64,000 nt of DNA from Macrocystis pyrifera (Eukaryota > Sar > Phaeophyceae > Laminariales > Laminariaceae). This document shows, one piece after another, positions 44,801 to 53,192 of this stretch. Under the pieces are notes generated by a model, which saw nothing but the letters and a program-made list of their open reading frames with translations, was not told the origin of the DNA and did no database searches. The DNA lies in NCBI GenBank assembly GCA_031763025.1, contig JASSKH010000032.1:372001-436000 (forward strand), in the 5' to 3' direction. A program made the translations under genes and the position numbers. Position 1 is the stretch's first letter. Every line of letters starts with the position of its first letter.

Positions 44801-47383
44801 TGGTACCGTGACATATGTTTAGTACGTACAGTGGCGTGCGGTATAGACCCACGAACAAGGAATGGCCTACATAAATAAGAATATAAGGCTCACTTTCGGG
44901 GGGGCGCTGAGAGAATTGCATGAAGAAATCGTGCTCAGCGGCAAGGGATACAGTACGCTAAATCCTTCCTACCAGGTGTATATTATGCCATCCTCTACAA
45001 TAGGTTGTTGAAGGATGGTGCCACAGTAAGGTTCTAAGGTTTTTCCTCACGTTGCGTAGGCGTTTCTTTATGGAGGGCCCATAAGTTGTCAATTCTCTAC
45101 ACGTATACTTTGTCTCCCCGAAACAAGCAGTCGTGTGACGTATTTGCTCCCCCTGTGCATGAATTCGTTCGTTGTCTTGAACATGATTTGACCCTGTTGA
45201 GGACAAATCACGATCTAGATCGTCTAGAATTATAAGCTGCCGTTGTGGTGTGTCGCGCAGGATCTGTATGAGACAGCTCCAACCCAAGAAACATGTCCGG
45301 AACCGTGCCGATTATACGGCTACCACCCGGCAACATGAGCTAGATCCCATTGATCCATACAGATCATGAATACGTCTATCTATCTGCCCTGAAAGATCTT
45401 GATCATGGAACTGTGGAAATCAATGATATGTTTAAGGTGTGAACCAATACTATACCCTATCCGAGCCTTTAAAACCACCGGGAATGCGATAGTGGACCAC
45501 AATGAGTTGTAGGATGTCACCGTGAGTTTAACCGCGAGTTTTACTCACGTCGCGTAGGGGCATTTGCCGCTTGTCGTCATCCTGTCGTCTCTGCGGCTGC
45601 TTGGCGTCATGAAAGAAAAACCTCAAAAGAAGATTCTCAGACGAACTTTTGAACAAATAGCGAAAAGTTCGCAGGGGAAAATTATCGTTAGACATTTTCC
45701 CAGCAAAAAAAACTGCTCAGAATAAACCTATCAGAAGCATGTTCTCAAATAACAAGTATCTGCGCCTGCTTGGCACCACCAAGAGACAGCCTCAAAAAAA
45801 AGGTTTATCATAACAAACCTACCAGAAAAATGTTTCCAGACAAAATTTCTAGAAAAAAAAAGAGTTAGCAGGATAAGTTATCGTCAGACAATCCATAGAA
45901 AAACCTTGTCAGAATAAATGAACTTGTGAAAAGAATGTTCTCAGTCAAAATCTCTCTCAAACAAATGAAAAGTCATCAGGAGAAATACCAAAAATAAAAT
46001 TGTCAGAAGAACCTTCTCAAAAGGATATTCTCAAACGCGAACCTTATATCGCGGAGAGCTTCATATCAAAAATGGGCCGTTCTCGGCTCTGTGCTGCTAC
46101 GTCGGTTATCCAGAGGGCTCAACCACATTAATTCCTCGGTGACAGGTGTTCTCCGCCTGATGTGCACCACTCACGCGCACACTACATGTCTCCCTGCTCT
46201 GACACGGCGTGGTCCCCCATCTCTCGCACCCGGCTCTACGCTCGTACGTGATGCCTGAACTCTTTCCTCGTACCCGTCGGTGGGTGGGCTTTAGATTGAG
46301 GAGGACCCGGATTCGGAAGAGACGCAGGACCTTTCTTGGCTCCTCTACGACTCCGCCCTCACCGCCTCCGGCTTCCAGGTGCGTCTCCATGCACTGCCGT
46401 AGGTTTACGTTTCTGCGGAAACAAGCATCTACACGTTCCCCTCCCCACGACAATTTTTTTGTCTTGTGAGAAGTGTGGGGGGGGCAAGTTTTTGTTTTGT
46501 GTGAACAAAGTACACGCTCTCGCGGAATTTCGCAGTGGCGACTATTTGTAGCCTGCTGCTGTACTATACCTTGCGGAATAAACTCTCGGCTGCTTGCGCC
46601 GGACCGGGTGTGTCGGGTTTCAGGTGGAAGACACGGAGGCGTTTGCCAGCCGGGTGCAGCGTGCCATGGCCAAGACACTCAGCCTGAACAGCATGGAACT
46701 CCTGGAAGAGGCCGACATCCCAGACGAGGTGCGGTGGAAGTATGAGGCTTTAACGCTTTTGTACCACCTTGCCCGTAAATGTGATGATCATTAGGTTGCT
46801 CAGAGTAACACCTAAGTGATCCTTGCATTCCCGTATATCGCATTGTTTTTCAATAGTTACTGCCCCCCCCCGGTGAGACGGGAAATTGTACATGAAGTAT
46901 GTCAAAATTCTACATTTCGTTTTAGCCCATTATTGACTTGCGTTGGGACCGGGATGTTGGTATGAAGCACCTCCATTCCCGAACGCAGCATTTCCCTTAG
47001 AAAGGGATATATACCTATACACTGCACTTGCAATACTCCCAAGTATGTGTACATTCGTACATTGTTTTTCCCCGGGCTTCTTGCAGCGTGGTTGTTCCTG
47101 CTGTTTGTTTTCATTCAGTACCTAGTATTTTGTTGGGAAACTTGTTGCAGCAAAAAGTATGAGGCGTTGAAAGGGCTACTCGTACTATATTATAGTATTT
47201 GCTGTTTGCCATGCCACGATGTCTTGCCGCGATGTTTAACGTGAGTTGTCAATACGAATCATGGTTATTTACTAAACGTTCCTGGCTCGTCGCGGTGCCA
47301 TGATTTGTGATGCTACTCAGGAGGAAGAGGAGGTGGTGGACGACGCGGACGGGGAAGAGTTCGAAGACCTCGACGAGCTCTAA
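24088..47383 (+). CDS. Endoplasmin / GRP94-type HSP90 (ER chaperone), 20 exons
   Basis: This is an ATP-driven chaperone of the ER lumen that folds secretory and membrane proteins. Proposed exons: 24088-24148, 28105-28202, 29345-29521, 29815-30009, 30164-30260, 30930-31118, 31751-31785, 33701-33846, 34891-35017, 35817-35974, 36990-37079, 37772-37899, 38707-38788, 42013-42131, 42714-42855, 43349-43413, 44654-44780, 46295-46378, 46624-46728, 47321-47383. All introns are GT-AG and the phases join except for one 2-base excess in exon 8. The product is about 761 residues, close to GRP94's usual 760-800: signal peptide, ATPase domain (about 45-255), acidic linker, middle domain (about 300-560), dimerisation domain and an acidic tail ending LDEL. 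Exon 1 is the least certain, chosen for its signal peptide and matching phase. Exon 8 carries a frameshift, either a sequencing error or real damage. All other exons are clearly conserved. Confidence 0.9.
24735..25900. repeat. CAG-rich duplicated segment in GRP94 intron 1
   Basis: Two related stretches (about 24705-24980 and 25560-25890) each begin with AGATCAG-AGCGTGGCGGCAAG, pass through (CAG)n with GCTTGC blocks, then AGCAGCGGCAGCAGTTCT, CCCCGCCGG-AGCAGAC and CCAAAGCG. Between them lie further CAG tracts. Long Gln/Ala/Ser frames here are products of the repeat, not genes. Confidence 0.7.
25985..26264 (-). mobile_element. 5'-truncated LINE fragment starting at a poly(C) tract
   Basis: On the minus strand this is the 3' end of a LINE: it encodes [21 protein letters not shown] and [20 protein letters not shown] and ends near GAGTACC. 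The same end occurs at 40450-40715 on the plus strand, about 75-80% identical. The body begins, in its own orientation, directly after a run of about 16 C (G-run 26249-26264). Abrupt 5' truncation at a C-tract is the same structure as in the intron-13 array. Confidence 0.75.
27611..27884. mobile_element. Non-autonomous TIR element, AGCTAGATC family
   Basis: About 274 bp bounded by imperfect inverted ends (AGTTCATACCTCGGACAGA and the complement of CTGCCTGAGTGTAGAACTG). The core shares CCAACCCAGGAGACA and CATGAGCTAGATCATTC with six other copies in the window. No coding capacity, so it is probably a MITE-like DNA element. Confidence 0.55.
28105..31118 (+). CDS. GRP94 exons 2-6: N-terminal ATPase domain
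   Basis: Exons 28105-28202, 29345-29521, 29815-30009, 30164-30260 and 30930-31118. The Bergerat-fold ATP site is complete: [17 protein letters not shown] (catalytic Glu and ATP-contact Asn), IRDAGVGMT (adenine-contact Asp), GTVARSGT in the lid, and [13 protein letters not shown]94 usually has DTGVGMT; here it is DAGVGMT. Exon 6 covers [16 protein letters not shown] and [10 protein letters not shown] and runs into a Glu/Asp-rich linker ([16 protein letters not shown]), typical of eukaryotic ER and cytosolic HSP90s. Intron 5 contains a decayed tandem copy of the start of exon 6. Confidence 0.93.
29557..29646. mobile_element. piggyBac-like MITE, degenerate copy (intron 3)
   Basis: Begins TTAACCCTTTAG and ends CTCTAAAGGGGTTG, with a central TTTGCCCCC. 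The TTAA plus CCC ends match the family described at 36690-36792. It is more diverged and shorter than the others. Confidence 0.5.
30738..30929 (+). pseudogene. Decayed tandem copy of the GRP94 exon-6 start with its acceptor
   Basis: At 30812-30859 the sequence after GCGTTTTACAG encodes [16 protein letters not shown], clearly related to exon 6's [18 protein letters not shown] after GCGTTTTTCAG at 30930. The preceding intron sequence is also similar. So about 115 bp (intron end plus exon start) was duplicated in tandem. The copy's frame does not match the phase left by exon 5, and no donor follows, so it is probably non-functional. Confidence 0.65.
31637..31666 (+). repeat. Pure poly(C) tract, about 30 nt (intron 6)
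   Basis: An uninterrupted C-run with no retroposon body beside it, one of at least a dozen long C- or G-runs in the window. Confidence 0.9.
31751..31785 (+). CDS. GRP94 exon 7: 35-nt microexon in the acidic linker
   Basis: Between acceptor GGCGATAG and donor GTGAGC it encodes [12 protein letters not shown] in the only frame that links exons 6 and 8, keeping the phase. The charged linker of HSP90s varies in length, so conservation cannot confirm it and inclusion may be regulated. A pure C-tract of about 30 lies 85 bases upstream. Confidence 0.6.
32049..32156. mobile_element. Possible degenerate piggyBac-like MITE (intron 7)
   Basis: CAGCCCTTTTAGTACTGCACTG at the left, AAGTAGTTTGTCCCC inside and GGGGTTAAG at the right recall the TTAA/GTCCC family, but the inverted symmetry is weak. 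Confidence 0.3.
33701..37899 (+). CDS. GRP94 exons 8-12: middle domain
   Basis: Exons 33701-33846, 34891-35017, 35817-35974, 36990-37079 and 37772-37899. Exon 8 carries the linker end and [20 protein letters not shown]. Exon 9 has [16 protein letters not shown]. Exon 10 has [32 protein letters not shown] with the catalytic-loop Arg of HSP90, and an intact donor. Exon 11 has [15 protein letters not shown], and exon 12 has [19 protein letters not shown]. Exon 8 is 146 nt where the phase needs 144: around 33764-33772 (GAGAGAGGG) two extra bases, or one missing G, break the frame. The downstream frame is fully conserved, so slippage or an assembly error in the GA repeat is likely. Intron 10 holds a pseudo-copy of exon 10. 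Confidence 0.9.
33870..34075. repeat. GGT/GAT-rich degenerate minisatellite (intron 8)
   Basis: Some 200 bases of GGTGGTGAT, GGCGGTG and GTTGTGAT variants directly after exon 8. Long Val-rich plus frames and Thr/Pro-rich minus frames here are repeat artefacts. Confidence 0.8.
34160..34300. mobile_element. AGCTAGATC-family element, partial (intron 8)
   Basis: Contains TTTCAGGGCAGATAGA, CTGTATGAT and GTTGCCTGG-GGGG-CGTGTGATCTGG, followed by GCACATGTTGCG, in the family's order. It is diverged, and its ends are not clear. Confidence 0.4.
34485..34594. mobile_element. piggyBac-like MITE copy (intron 8)
   Basis: Left half TTAAGTCCTTTCGAGCTGCAGTCC-CGTTTTGGAGACAA, right half TTTGTCCCCAAAAC and an altered end CGAAAAGGGTTCA. 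Family as at 36690-36792. Confidence 0.65.
36317..36425 (+). pseudogene. Pseudo-copy of GRP94 exon 10 inside intron 10
   Basis: About 109 bases match the second half of exon 10 (roughly 35866-35974) at close to 78% by eye: CACCTCCTGCC, ACGTGGTTGACTCG, AATGCTCCAGGAGC and the exon-intron border AAG|GTT. The copy carries a one-base insertion and a TGA, and lacks the 5' half and acceptor, so it cannot replace exon 10. It records a tandem duplication of this exon and flanking intron. Confidence 0.8.
36690..36792. mobile_element. piggyBac-like MITE, best copy (intron 10)
   Basis: 103 bp, nearly palindromic: TTAACCCTTTTCGTACCGCA, GTCCCGTTTTGGGGACAAA, a short centre, then the inverted halves TTTGTCCCC, GGGACTGCGGTAC and AAAGGGGTTAA. 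TTAA at both ends followed by CCC is the hallmark of piggyBac-type target duplication and terminal repeats. No coding capacity. Related copies are at 29557, 34485, 42261, 54725, 62212 and perhaps 32049. Confidence 0.75.
38130..38300. mobile_element. AGCTAGATC-family element (intron 12)
   Basis: CGATTCCCACTTTGACG, TTTCAGGGCAGATGATC, GATCTAGCTCATGTTTCC and CCTGCAAG-ACATGTTTCCTGG follow the family order seen at 59550 and 60190. A (GATA)n tract lies just downstream at 38354-38395. Confidence 0.5.
38707..47383 (+). CDS. GRP94 exons 13-20: end of middle domain, dimerisation domain, tail
   Basis: Exon 13 (38707-38788) has [20 protein letters not shown]; exon 14 (42013-42131) [20 protein letters not shown]; exon 15 (42714-42855) [18 protein letters not shown]; exon 16 (43349-43413) [19 protein letters not shown]; exon 17 (44654-44780) [15 protein letters not shown] and [14 protein letters not shown]; exon 18 (46295-46378) [13 protein letters not shown]; exon 19 (46624-46728) [13 protein letters not shown]; exon 20 (47321-47383) an acidic tail, DLDEL then TAA. 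Order and spacing match the GRP94 C-terminal half. The last four residues are LDEL where most relatives have KDEL or HDEL, so retention by the KDEL receptor is probable but not certain. Confidence 0.92.
39338..39866 (+). mobile_element. Longest copy of the poly(C)-tailed SINE-like retroposon
   Basis: Starts ATATGGGTTGGCGTCGGTTGG, has an internal T-tract at 39414-39439, then GCGGCCGCCCACAGCTGGTCG, CAAGAGGCAGTTACATAGT, GGTGCAAGCAATGTCTGCCT and the conserved 3' end before the C-run. It has no open frame of note, so it is non-autonomous. The internal T-run would stop RNA polymerase III, so a classic tRNA-type SINE promoter is unlikely; no A/B boxes were recognised. Inverted near-full copies are at 43449-43998 and 53401-53998. 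Confidence 0.7.
39867..40725 (+). mobile_element. LINE 3' fragment (C-terminal ORF2 and 3' end)
   Basis: Broken frames encode [20 protein letters not shown] and [20 protein letters not shown], and then, from 40227, [17 protein letters not shown] followed by a degenerate Cys/His cluster ([14 protein letters not shown]...GKC) like the C-terminal zinc knuckle of LINE ORF2. It ends GGCAAGCAACAAATGGGTAC plus a C-rich tail. The last 270 bases match 25985-26248 inverted. It is inactive, with multiple stops. Confidence 0.75.
41689..41872 (+). repeat. (AGT)n/(AGC)n trinucleotide repeat, about 60 units (intron 13)
   Basis: Nearly pure AGTAGT... with interspersed AGC and GGTAGC units. The Ser/Val/Leu/Thr homopolymer frames on both strands come from this repeat. 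Confidence 0.95.
42261..42368. mobile_element. piggyBac-like MITE copy (intron 14)
   Basis: TTAACAACCCGTTTACGGCA, CTGCAGTCCCGTTTAGGAG, then TGTCCCCAAAACGGGACTGC and GAAGGGTTAA. It is followed closely by a 21-C tract at 42388-42408. Confidence 0.7.
43449..43998 (-). mobile_element. Near-full poly(C)-tailed retroposon, minus strand (intron 16)
   Basis: Diverged full-length copy: C-tail as G-run 43466-43475, conserved blocks CAGACATTGCTTGCACCAAG, TTGTGAGGCGGACTT, GTGGCCACTTCCAGAG, an internal A-run near 43884 and ACCAACCGACGCCA. It is bounded on its 5' side by a second G-run, 43989-43998. It lies 36 bases after exon 16 without touching the splice site. Confidence 0.7.
45170..45445. mobile_element. 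AGCTAGATC-family element (intron 17)
   Basis: Inverse orientation to 60190: CCAACCCAAGAAACATG, CGGCTACCACCCGGCAACATG-AGCTAGATC, GATCATGAATACG, TCTGCCCTGAAAGATC and a terminal AAGGTGTGAACC. The left end is uncertain. Confidence 0.55.
45595..46030. repeat. A-rich degenerate repeat region (intron 17)
   Basis: About 430 bases, roughly 60% A+T and purine-rich, built of TTCTCAGA-, CAGAATAAAC- and CCTCAAAAGA-like modules. GCTTGGC...AAG-GA-A-CCTCAAAA occurs twice about 170 bases apart. It contrasts with the GC-rich DNA around it. No coding potential. Confidence 0.45.
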
Positions 47384-49320
47384 CGCCCTGCTCAACTTAG
47401 GCTTAGGGTTAGGGACTGCGTGTCCGCCGCAAGAGTCTATGTTCTACGCGACCACCGCTAGCCTCGTATCGGGCTGTCTGTATGTTGTAGCGCCTGGCAT
47501 AGCTAGCTAGCTGGGCTAGATTGCGCTTGTGTTGCCTGTGCTTTTTTAGCGCCTGGCACAGCAAGCTAGCTCTGCTCTGGGAGTGGGACGGGGTGTATGG
47601 CTGGACGCAATAGGCTGCTGTATGCCAACATGTTTTTGCTGTAGGCCCGATAGGGTCTCTACTGTATGGCCAATAGCTTATACGCTGTACGCCTACTAGG
47701 TTTCGCTTTTGTGTTATGATACCCTCGGCGCTCTGCATGGGCGATTTTTTGTTATTTCCACACATCAAGGCATGCAATGTCTCGCTAAACCACGCAGCAC
47801 ATTCCGACCGAAACCCCACGGAGTGTGTTCCCAGTGGAAACGCCTTTTCGATGTGTTGAAGTAGACAGGTTGTGATAGACGTGGCGGCGTGACTTGGTAC
47901 GCACACGCACATTCGCGGCGTAGCCAAGGCATGCGTCCCTGACTTGACTCGGTGGTGTTCTGGCTCGACTCGTTGTGATTTCGTTGGCTTGACCTCTTTC
48001 GGTCCAACACTTCGTGTCTTGGGCGTATTTTTCACGCGGTCCCAAGCGTGTGTTTGGCTCGACTTCTCACTTTAGTCTATGTTCCACCGTTCCAACCTGT
48101 TGTTTGCTTTTAGTCGCCATGAGCAGCCTGCGCGTTGCCTGCCCTACTCCGTGACGCTCGAACGCCCAGTGTCGGGTTTGTACACTATGTAGCGCTGAAC
48201 GGGAGGGGTGTCTGCATGTCAGTTGGGGCTCGTTGTTGTGCTGCGTCTTCTTCTCTCGCGTTGTGTGTTGTCGGCCATGCCGATCAGAGACTGACTGATA
48301 GCTTGAATGCAAAGTTGTCGTTCTAGGTTACAAGGCCCGTCAAGAATGCTTTGGACTTGACATTCTGTTTTTTCGTGTGGAGAGTTACTGTAGTTCCTTG
48401 ACGCTGTCCCGCCAATTCCTTGATGATGTCCTGTCAAGAGGCAAGAGGACAATCACCAGACATATTTGCTTGAATGTAGCGTCCGGATAGGTTAATACAG
48501 TAGCTTATCAAGGATGGACGCAGGGGTGAACGAGTGGAAACCTTGAAGCGTATCGTCTTAGCATGGCATTCATGGGGCTATATATATATGTACATACTCT
48601 GCGCTACCCGGGTATGGAATACAGCACTTGGTTATTTTGGCCAAACCCGGGTATTTATCCCCAGAGTATGCATGTATGTGCACATTCCCGAAACCCCGGG
48701 GGGGGCGAAGCTGGTTTATGTCTCATTTGGCAACGCGTTTAACGGTTGTGGAGAATGCCACCTTACGTTTGACAACGATATGTTTTGTGGATGATGCCCG
48801 CGGCCCTATGATACAATCAAGCGCGAGTCTTGCCGTGGCTGCTGATGTGGTGTAATGGTGGTCCTAGAATTGAATGGATTGGTGATGGTGATGATTTTGG
48901 ATGGTTTCTTGCTCCAGGGAAAGGTTGGGGTCGTAGCACTCTCATTTAGTTACTGCTCGACGAAGGGGCGGCTTGAACAAACTACCGAAGAAGCGGCTTG
49001 CATCATGGTAAGTCAATCAAAGTCAACGCACGCGCACGCCTCCCAAGGCTTGCCGAATTATTTTTTCGGTATTTTACGTACAACACGGCGATCCGTTTTT
49101 TTTTTTCCATGCCATCGTGCTTTCAAATATTCAACAAACTCCACTTCATCGAATCTGTCTCGTCACAAAGTCACTAACGGCTCACCAAGCTAGTTTCCAG
49201 GTGATCCCGCAGTATAATGTAGTACTGCTGTGTACAACAGTAGTACGGAAAAATGCGCACGAGTTACGAGTACGTAGAATATGAGTATTAATAATACTTT
49301 TCTTTTGCGTTCGTTTTAGT
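47384..49320. other. GRP94 3' flank; no gene recognised
   Basis: Follows the GRP94 stop directly, so the 3' UTR and polyadenylation site must lie in its first part; no clear signal was seen. GTAGCGCCTGGCA-AG-TAGCT is repeated near 47488 and 47550. A long minus-strand frame (47409-48035) overlaps this flank, but it has no domain and ordinary non-coding composition. Confidence 0.45.
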
Positions 49321-49323
49321 CGT

Positions 49324-49436
49324 CTATTACTACGGGGGTCCATAGTAATAGGACCTTTGGTATACATAAAAACCTATATATTTTCCTATTCTTACTAACA
49401 ATATTTGGTCCTGTTTACTATGGTCCCCCGTAATAG
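49324..49436. mobile_element. MITE family 2, copy 1
   Basis: About 113 bp with inverted ends: CTATTACTACGGGGGTCCATAGTAAT...and ACTATGGTCCCCCGTAATAG. The ends and the AATATTTGGTCC block recur at 53076-53192. No coding capacity. Confidence 0.65.
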
Positions 49437-50626
49437 TGGTAAGCAGGCGCGCTTCGCATGACGATTCCGATGGCTTTATTTACACTGCATGAGAACTGAC
49501 ACGACAATGTGTCGACAAAGAACCCTCTTTTGGGGCCAGGACATCCAATACCGATTATTTTCATTATTCAATATTATACAATACTACCTTTTCGGGATGG
49601 AATGCAGCACAGCACAGAGCTTCCGAAATACCTAGGGGCAAACACGTTTTTGTTTTTTAAAAAATCGCCACCCTATCCGTCAGCTGTGAGTTCGACTGCA
49701 GGGGGGAGGTTCGCACTTCGCGCGGTGCGACCAGCTAGATCTCTGCAGCAAACGTCGTACAATTAATTACACCCATTGTAAAACGTTGTTTTTTCATGAC
49801 AATGTACAGCAGTAGTACCTGTTTCTTTAGTGTACGTCGTACGTACGTACGTATGATTAATATGTAGTGCGTACAGGTGCCGTTGTTGTGATTGATGTTT
49901 CTCGCGATCTCCTTCTCCAAGCAAGCGTGTCCATCACTGCGGCTGCTGTAGTACCATCATCGGTCTCAAGAAGTCCGTACCAGTATAAACTAACGGTGAT
50001 ATGTAGGAGTTAGTTGTACAACACGTTCGCAGCACAACATGCTCGCAGCATTATTATGGCACTGCTTGTTATGTCAGACCGTGCTTGCTCCTCGATCTTC
50101 ACGCCCCAAAAGGCTTGTGGCGAAGATCTGCTCTGCAACTGCTGTATATATACTCTCAGCTCTCTGTGATATCTGTGATATTTCCGCGTCCGTTTTATTT
50201 TCGTTTCTACCCGTTGGTCTTTTTTGCTCTTCTAAGACTGCCCGTGGGATTTTCGATTGCTTTGCGTTGGAGCTCTAATCACGGGTATCTCAAAAGCATG
50301 GACGCTGTCCGCCTCCGGGCTGTGGCGGAGGTACTTGCTGTATAGTGCTGGAAAACAAAAAACATAAGTTGCGTCGTCCGTCGTAGATATGTATGATGAT
50401 GCTGCTGCTTCTTTCTTGTGTAAAAGAATCGGTATTCGGTGCACGGCACGGAAAGTAGCCACAGGAGGAGAGCAATCCGAATCTTGAATTTTGACGCAAG
50501 ATAGAAGAGTTTTATCTACGAATGAATGTGGAATGTTGGCAATATAATTCTGCGAACAACCTACAAGGCAAGACACTGACCCTGGTCTTCGGTACGAATG
50601 ATACACCCGGGGCGCCGACAGCCCGA

Positions 50627-50661
<35 letters not shown>

Positions 50662-52225
50662 CGGTGCATGCCGGACCACCTCGCTCTCGCTACGTACGAG
50701 CATACATGCTCTATACACTGGCTACAGGCATTGACACAGCAGTAGTATCAACGAATCTGGCCCTACACACTCGCCACACAGCAACGGTATAGGACAAAGA
50801 GGGGGCTGGTGACCTGGTGAGGAAAGCGTTTATCCGCAGATGAGGGAAACTGGGGAGGAAGCTTGTTGTTGTTGTTTTTCTGTTTGTTTTAGGAAAGACG
50901 CATGTCGGCGGGCTGTGCTTGCTTGCTGCGGTCGAGCGCTGCCGACGGTCTATTTGTAGCTTGGAGGAGATTACCCCGAGCAATCACGATGTACCTATAT
51001 GCAGAGTACTGCTGTCCTGCTGTATCCTGCTGCTGTATCATAGGCTTCCACGTCGACGCTGGTTGTGCTGGATGTCGACCGATAATGTGAAGAACACACA
51101 CACGTGAGAGTTGACGGAAGCTGGTGCTGTGTGATATCTGTCGTGTAATATTGCGCCGCGCAAGGAAGGAAAGGGTGCGATGTGTGTCTGCGTACGTTGT
51201 GCGAGTTACAACAGAGTAGTGTAATATTACTATTAATAGTAGGGGTGGGCTGTGAGTTTCCTGTCGAACAACTGCTGTGCGATGTTTTTCAGATCTATCG
51301 TGTCCATCACCAGATTGATGCTCAATGACATGTAATATCTGCTGCTGCTGCTGCTGCTGTCGCTGTCTGTGTTGCTATCATTCATTGTAGGCTCGTCTGC
51401 TGTTGTTTCGCGTTGTGTGCAACGGCCCGTTTTCTAGTTGATGGCGCACAACTGCTTGTACATAGTATTAATAGTGCTCGCTTGTAGTATACCTGGTACA
51501 GCAAAATTGCTGTAGTAGTACCGGTCTGGTCTTGTATGTATGTACAGCAGAAATATCACTTACCTACGGCAGTAGTAGTACGTATCCGTACGAGTACGAG
51601 TAAGTGTTTGCCTGTTTCTTTGTTGCTCGATGCTTGTTGTTCCAGTGCTGCTTGGTTCCGTCTGTGCTGTGTGCACTTATTTCGCCAGTGTTGGTATTAA
51701 TACCAGGTACCAGGGCATGGCAAAAGGCCCCAGGCCGCTGCCAGAGATCTCGTTTGGAACTTCAGCACACGTAAAAGAACGGCAGTACGTGCATACTTGT
51801 AGACTGTCACTCCTTTATGCTGTATGATACACGTTCAACAGACTACTGCACTATTAATATTAATACCCTCTACGTATGAAATGGGTTTTTAACAAAAATA
51901 CTCCCGAATCTCTTTTCGGTTCGTACCTTCCTGTGTTTTCAGCTGCCTTTCTTAATGGTCGTTTTCTTATTTGTTAGATTTCTTGTACCTCGTATGAAAC
52001 ACGGATGCTGGCCCAGCGTAAGTTTCCGATACTTGAGAATGAGTGCGCTCGACTCTAACATTGTTAGTACAATCGGGGTTTCATATATTTTTAATGTTTC
52101 TGAATTCCCAGCCTGCCAGGTTTCTTATTTGTTTACAGTTGTGAATACGTGTTGGATATCAAGCACAACGATGCCAATGTGATGTATACATATATCAGGG
52201 TATCTATCAGGGATATAATACAGCA
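49437..52225. other. No gene recognised; simple repeats
   Basis: Contains (AGC)n at 50627-50659, (CTG)n near 51339-51360, several TATTAATA palindromes and two TACCWGGTA motifs. No frame shows a known domain or a convincing splice structure. Confidence 0.45.
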
Positions 52226-52594
52226 GTGGTCCGGTGTCTGTTGCGCGCAGCGCAACACCCCCCTCAGCGCAAAAAAATGCGATATATGCGCGAATATATG
52301 CCCGAAAACCAAGTAATAAAGTCTTCCGAACCTCGAAAAGGCGTGTATCGGGAACAGAACCTAAATTTAGTTTGTTCTACTGTCGAAAAAGGGTCTATAA
52401 AAAAAATAGCCTGCGGTGAATTGCTATTAATATTAATAGTGGCAGAAATTAGAAAATATCTAAATTATTGTGCGAAAGCTTCTTTTACCCAAATCTCCGA
52501 AAAGTATTTGAAAAAAAACAAACTAAATCAACTTCAATTCTGGGCCCAACTGCTTGTACAGACCAAAACGATGTCAGGTACAGAGACAAGGTGA
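52226..52594 (+). CDS. Unidentified A/T-rich ORF, 122 codons
   Basis: An open frame of unusual composition for this region: Lys/Ile/Asn-rich with AAA and TTT codons, containing EIRKYLNYCAKASFTQISEK and YLKKNKLNQLQFWAQLL. It ends near AGACAAG|GTGAGT, which could be a splice donor at about 52590, so it may be an exon. I do not recognise a family. It could be a decayed transferred or organelle-derived fragment, or simply A/T-rich non-coding DNA. Confidence 0.2.
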   Translation: MVRCLLRAAQHPPQRKKMRYMREYMPENQVIKSSEPRKGVYREQNLNLVCSTVEKGSIKKIACGELLLILIVAEIRKYLNYCAKASFTQISEKYLKKNKLNQLQFWAQLLVQTKTMSGTETR

Positions 52595-53075
52595 GTGCTA
52601 TCAACCGTCAGCAGTACGAAAACTACTGCTGTTAATAGTAGATGTGAAGAAGTACGACCTTAAGCTACAGCAGTCTCAATCGTACGGTTAGGCAGTTTAT
52701 TGGGCAAGCCTGACTACTGTGCAGGTTCACTCTCTGGTTACTGTTGATCGCTCACACTTGTTGGATCCATATTGATTGGCGGTTCCTTGCTTCTACAGAG
52801 CTTCTGGCAGAGAGGGAGGGCAAGCAATGTACTCTAGCAACGCCTCCACAACAATAGAGGGGAAACGGGAATACCTTAACATAGACCAAAATCACATCAT
52901 GCGGCGTGTGTCGGAGGGGCGTTGTAGCTCGGGTACACCCCTTGCACAATGTACCCCCCCCCCCCTTGCACAATGTGGGCGTGAGAAAATCCTTGTGTAG
53001 ACATAGCACAATGCATATCTATAGCAAACCCCACGAGATGTCGATCACCTCTGAATTCGGTACCCTCATAGTGTA
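52595..53075. other. No gene recognised
   Basis: A short spacer with a C-run near 52952-52963 flanked by two copies of TTGCACAATGT. No coding frame of note. Confidence 0.45.
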
Positions 53076-53192
53076 CTATTGCGGGGGACCATAGTCAATG
53101 GGACCAAATATTGGTAGCAAAAATAGGGAAATATGTAAGTGTTGGTGTGTACCGTACTGCTGTAGGTCCTATTTACTATGGTCCCCCGTCTT
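53076..53192. mobile_element. MITE family 2, copy 2
   Basis: CTATTGCGGGGGACCATAGT, TGGGACCAAATATTGGTA, then TAGGTCCTATTTACTATGG and TCCCCCGTC. Ends are inverted repeats matching 49324-49436; the centre differs. Confidence 0.65.

Noticed and set aside
47409-48035. 208-codon minus-strand frame behind GRP94
   Set aside because: No domain, composition like non-coding DNA, and it overlaps the region that must contain the GRP94 3' UTR.
52480-52530. Ribosomal protein L22-like YLKKN motif
   Set aside because: Only a handful of residues resemble L22, and the surrounding order does not match.
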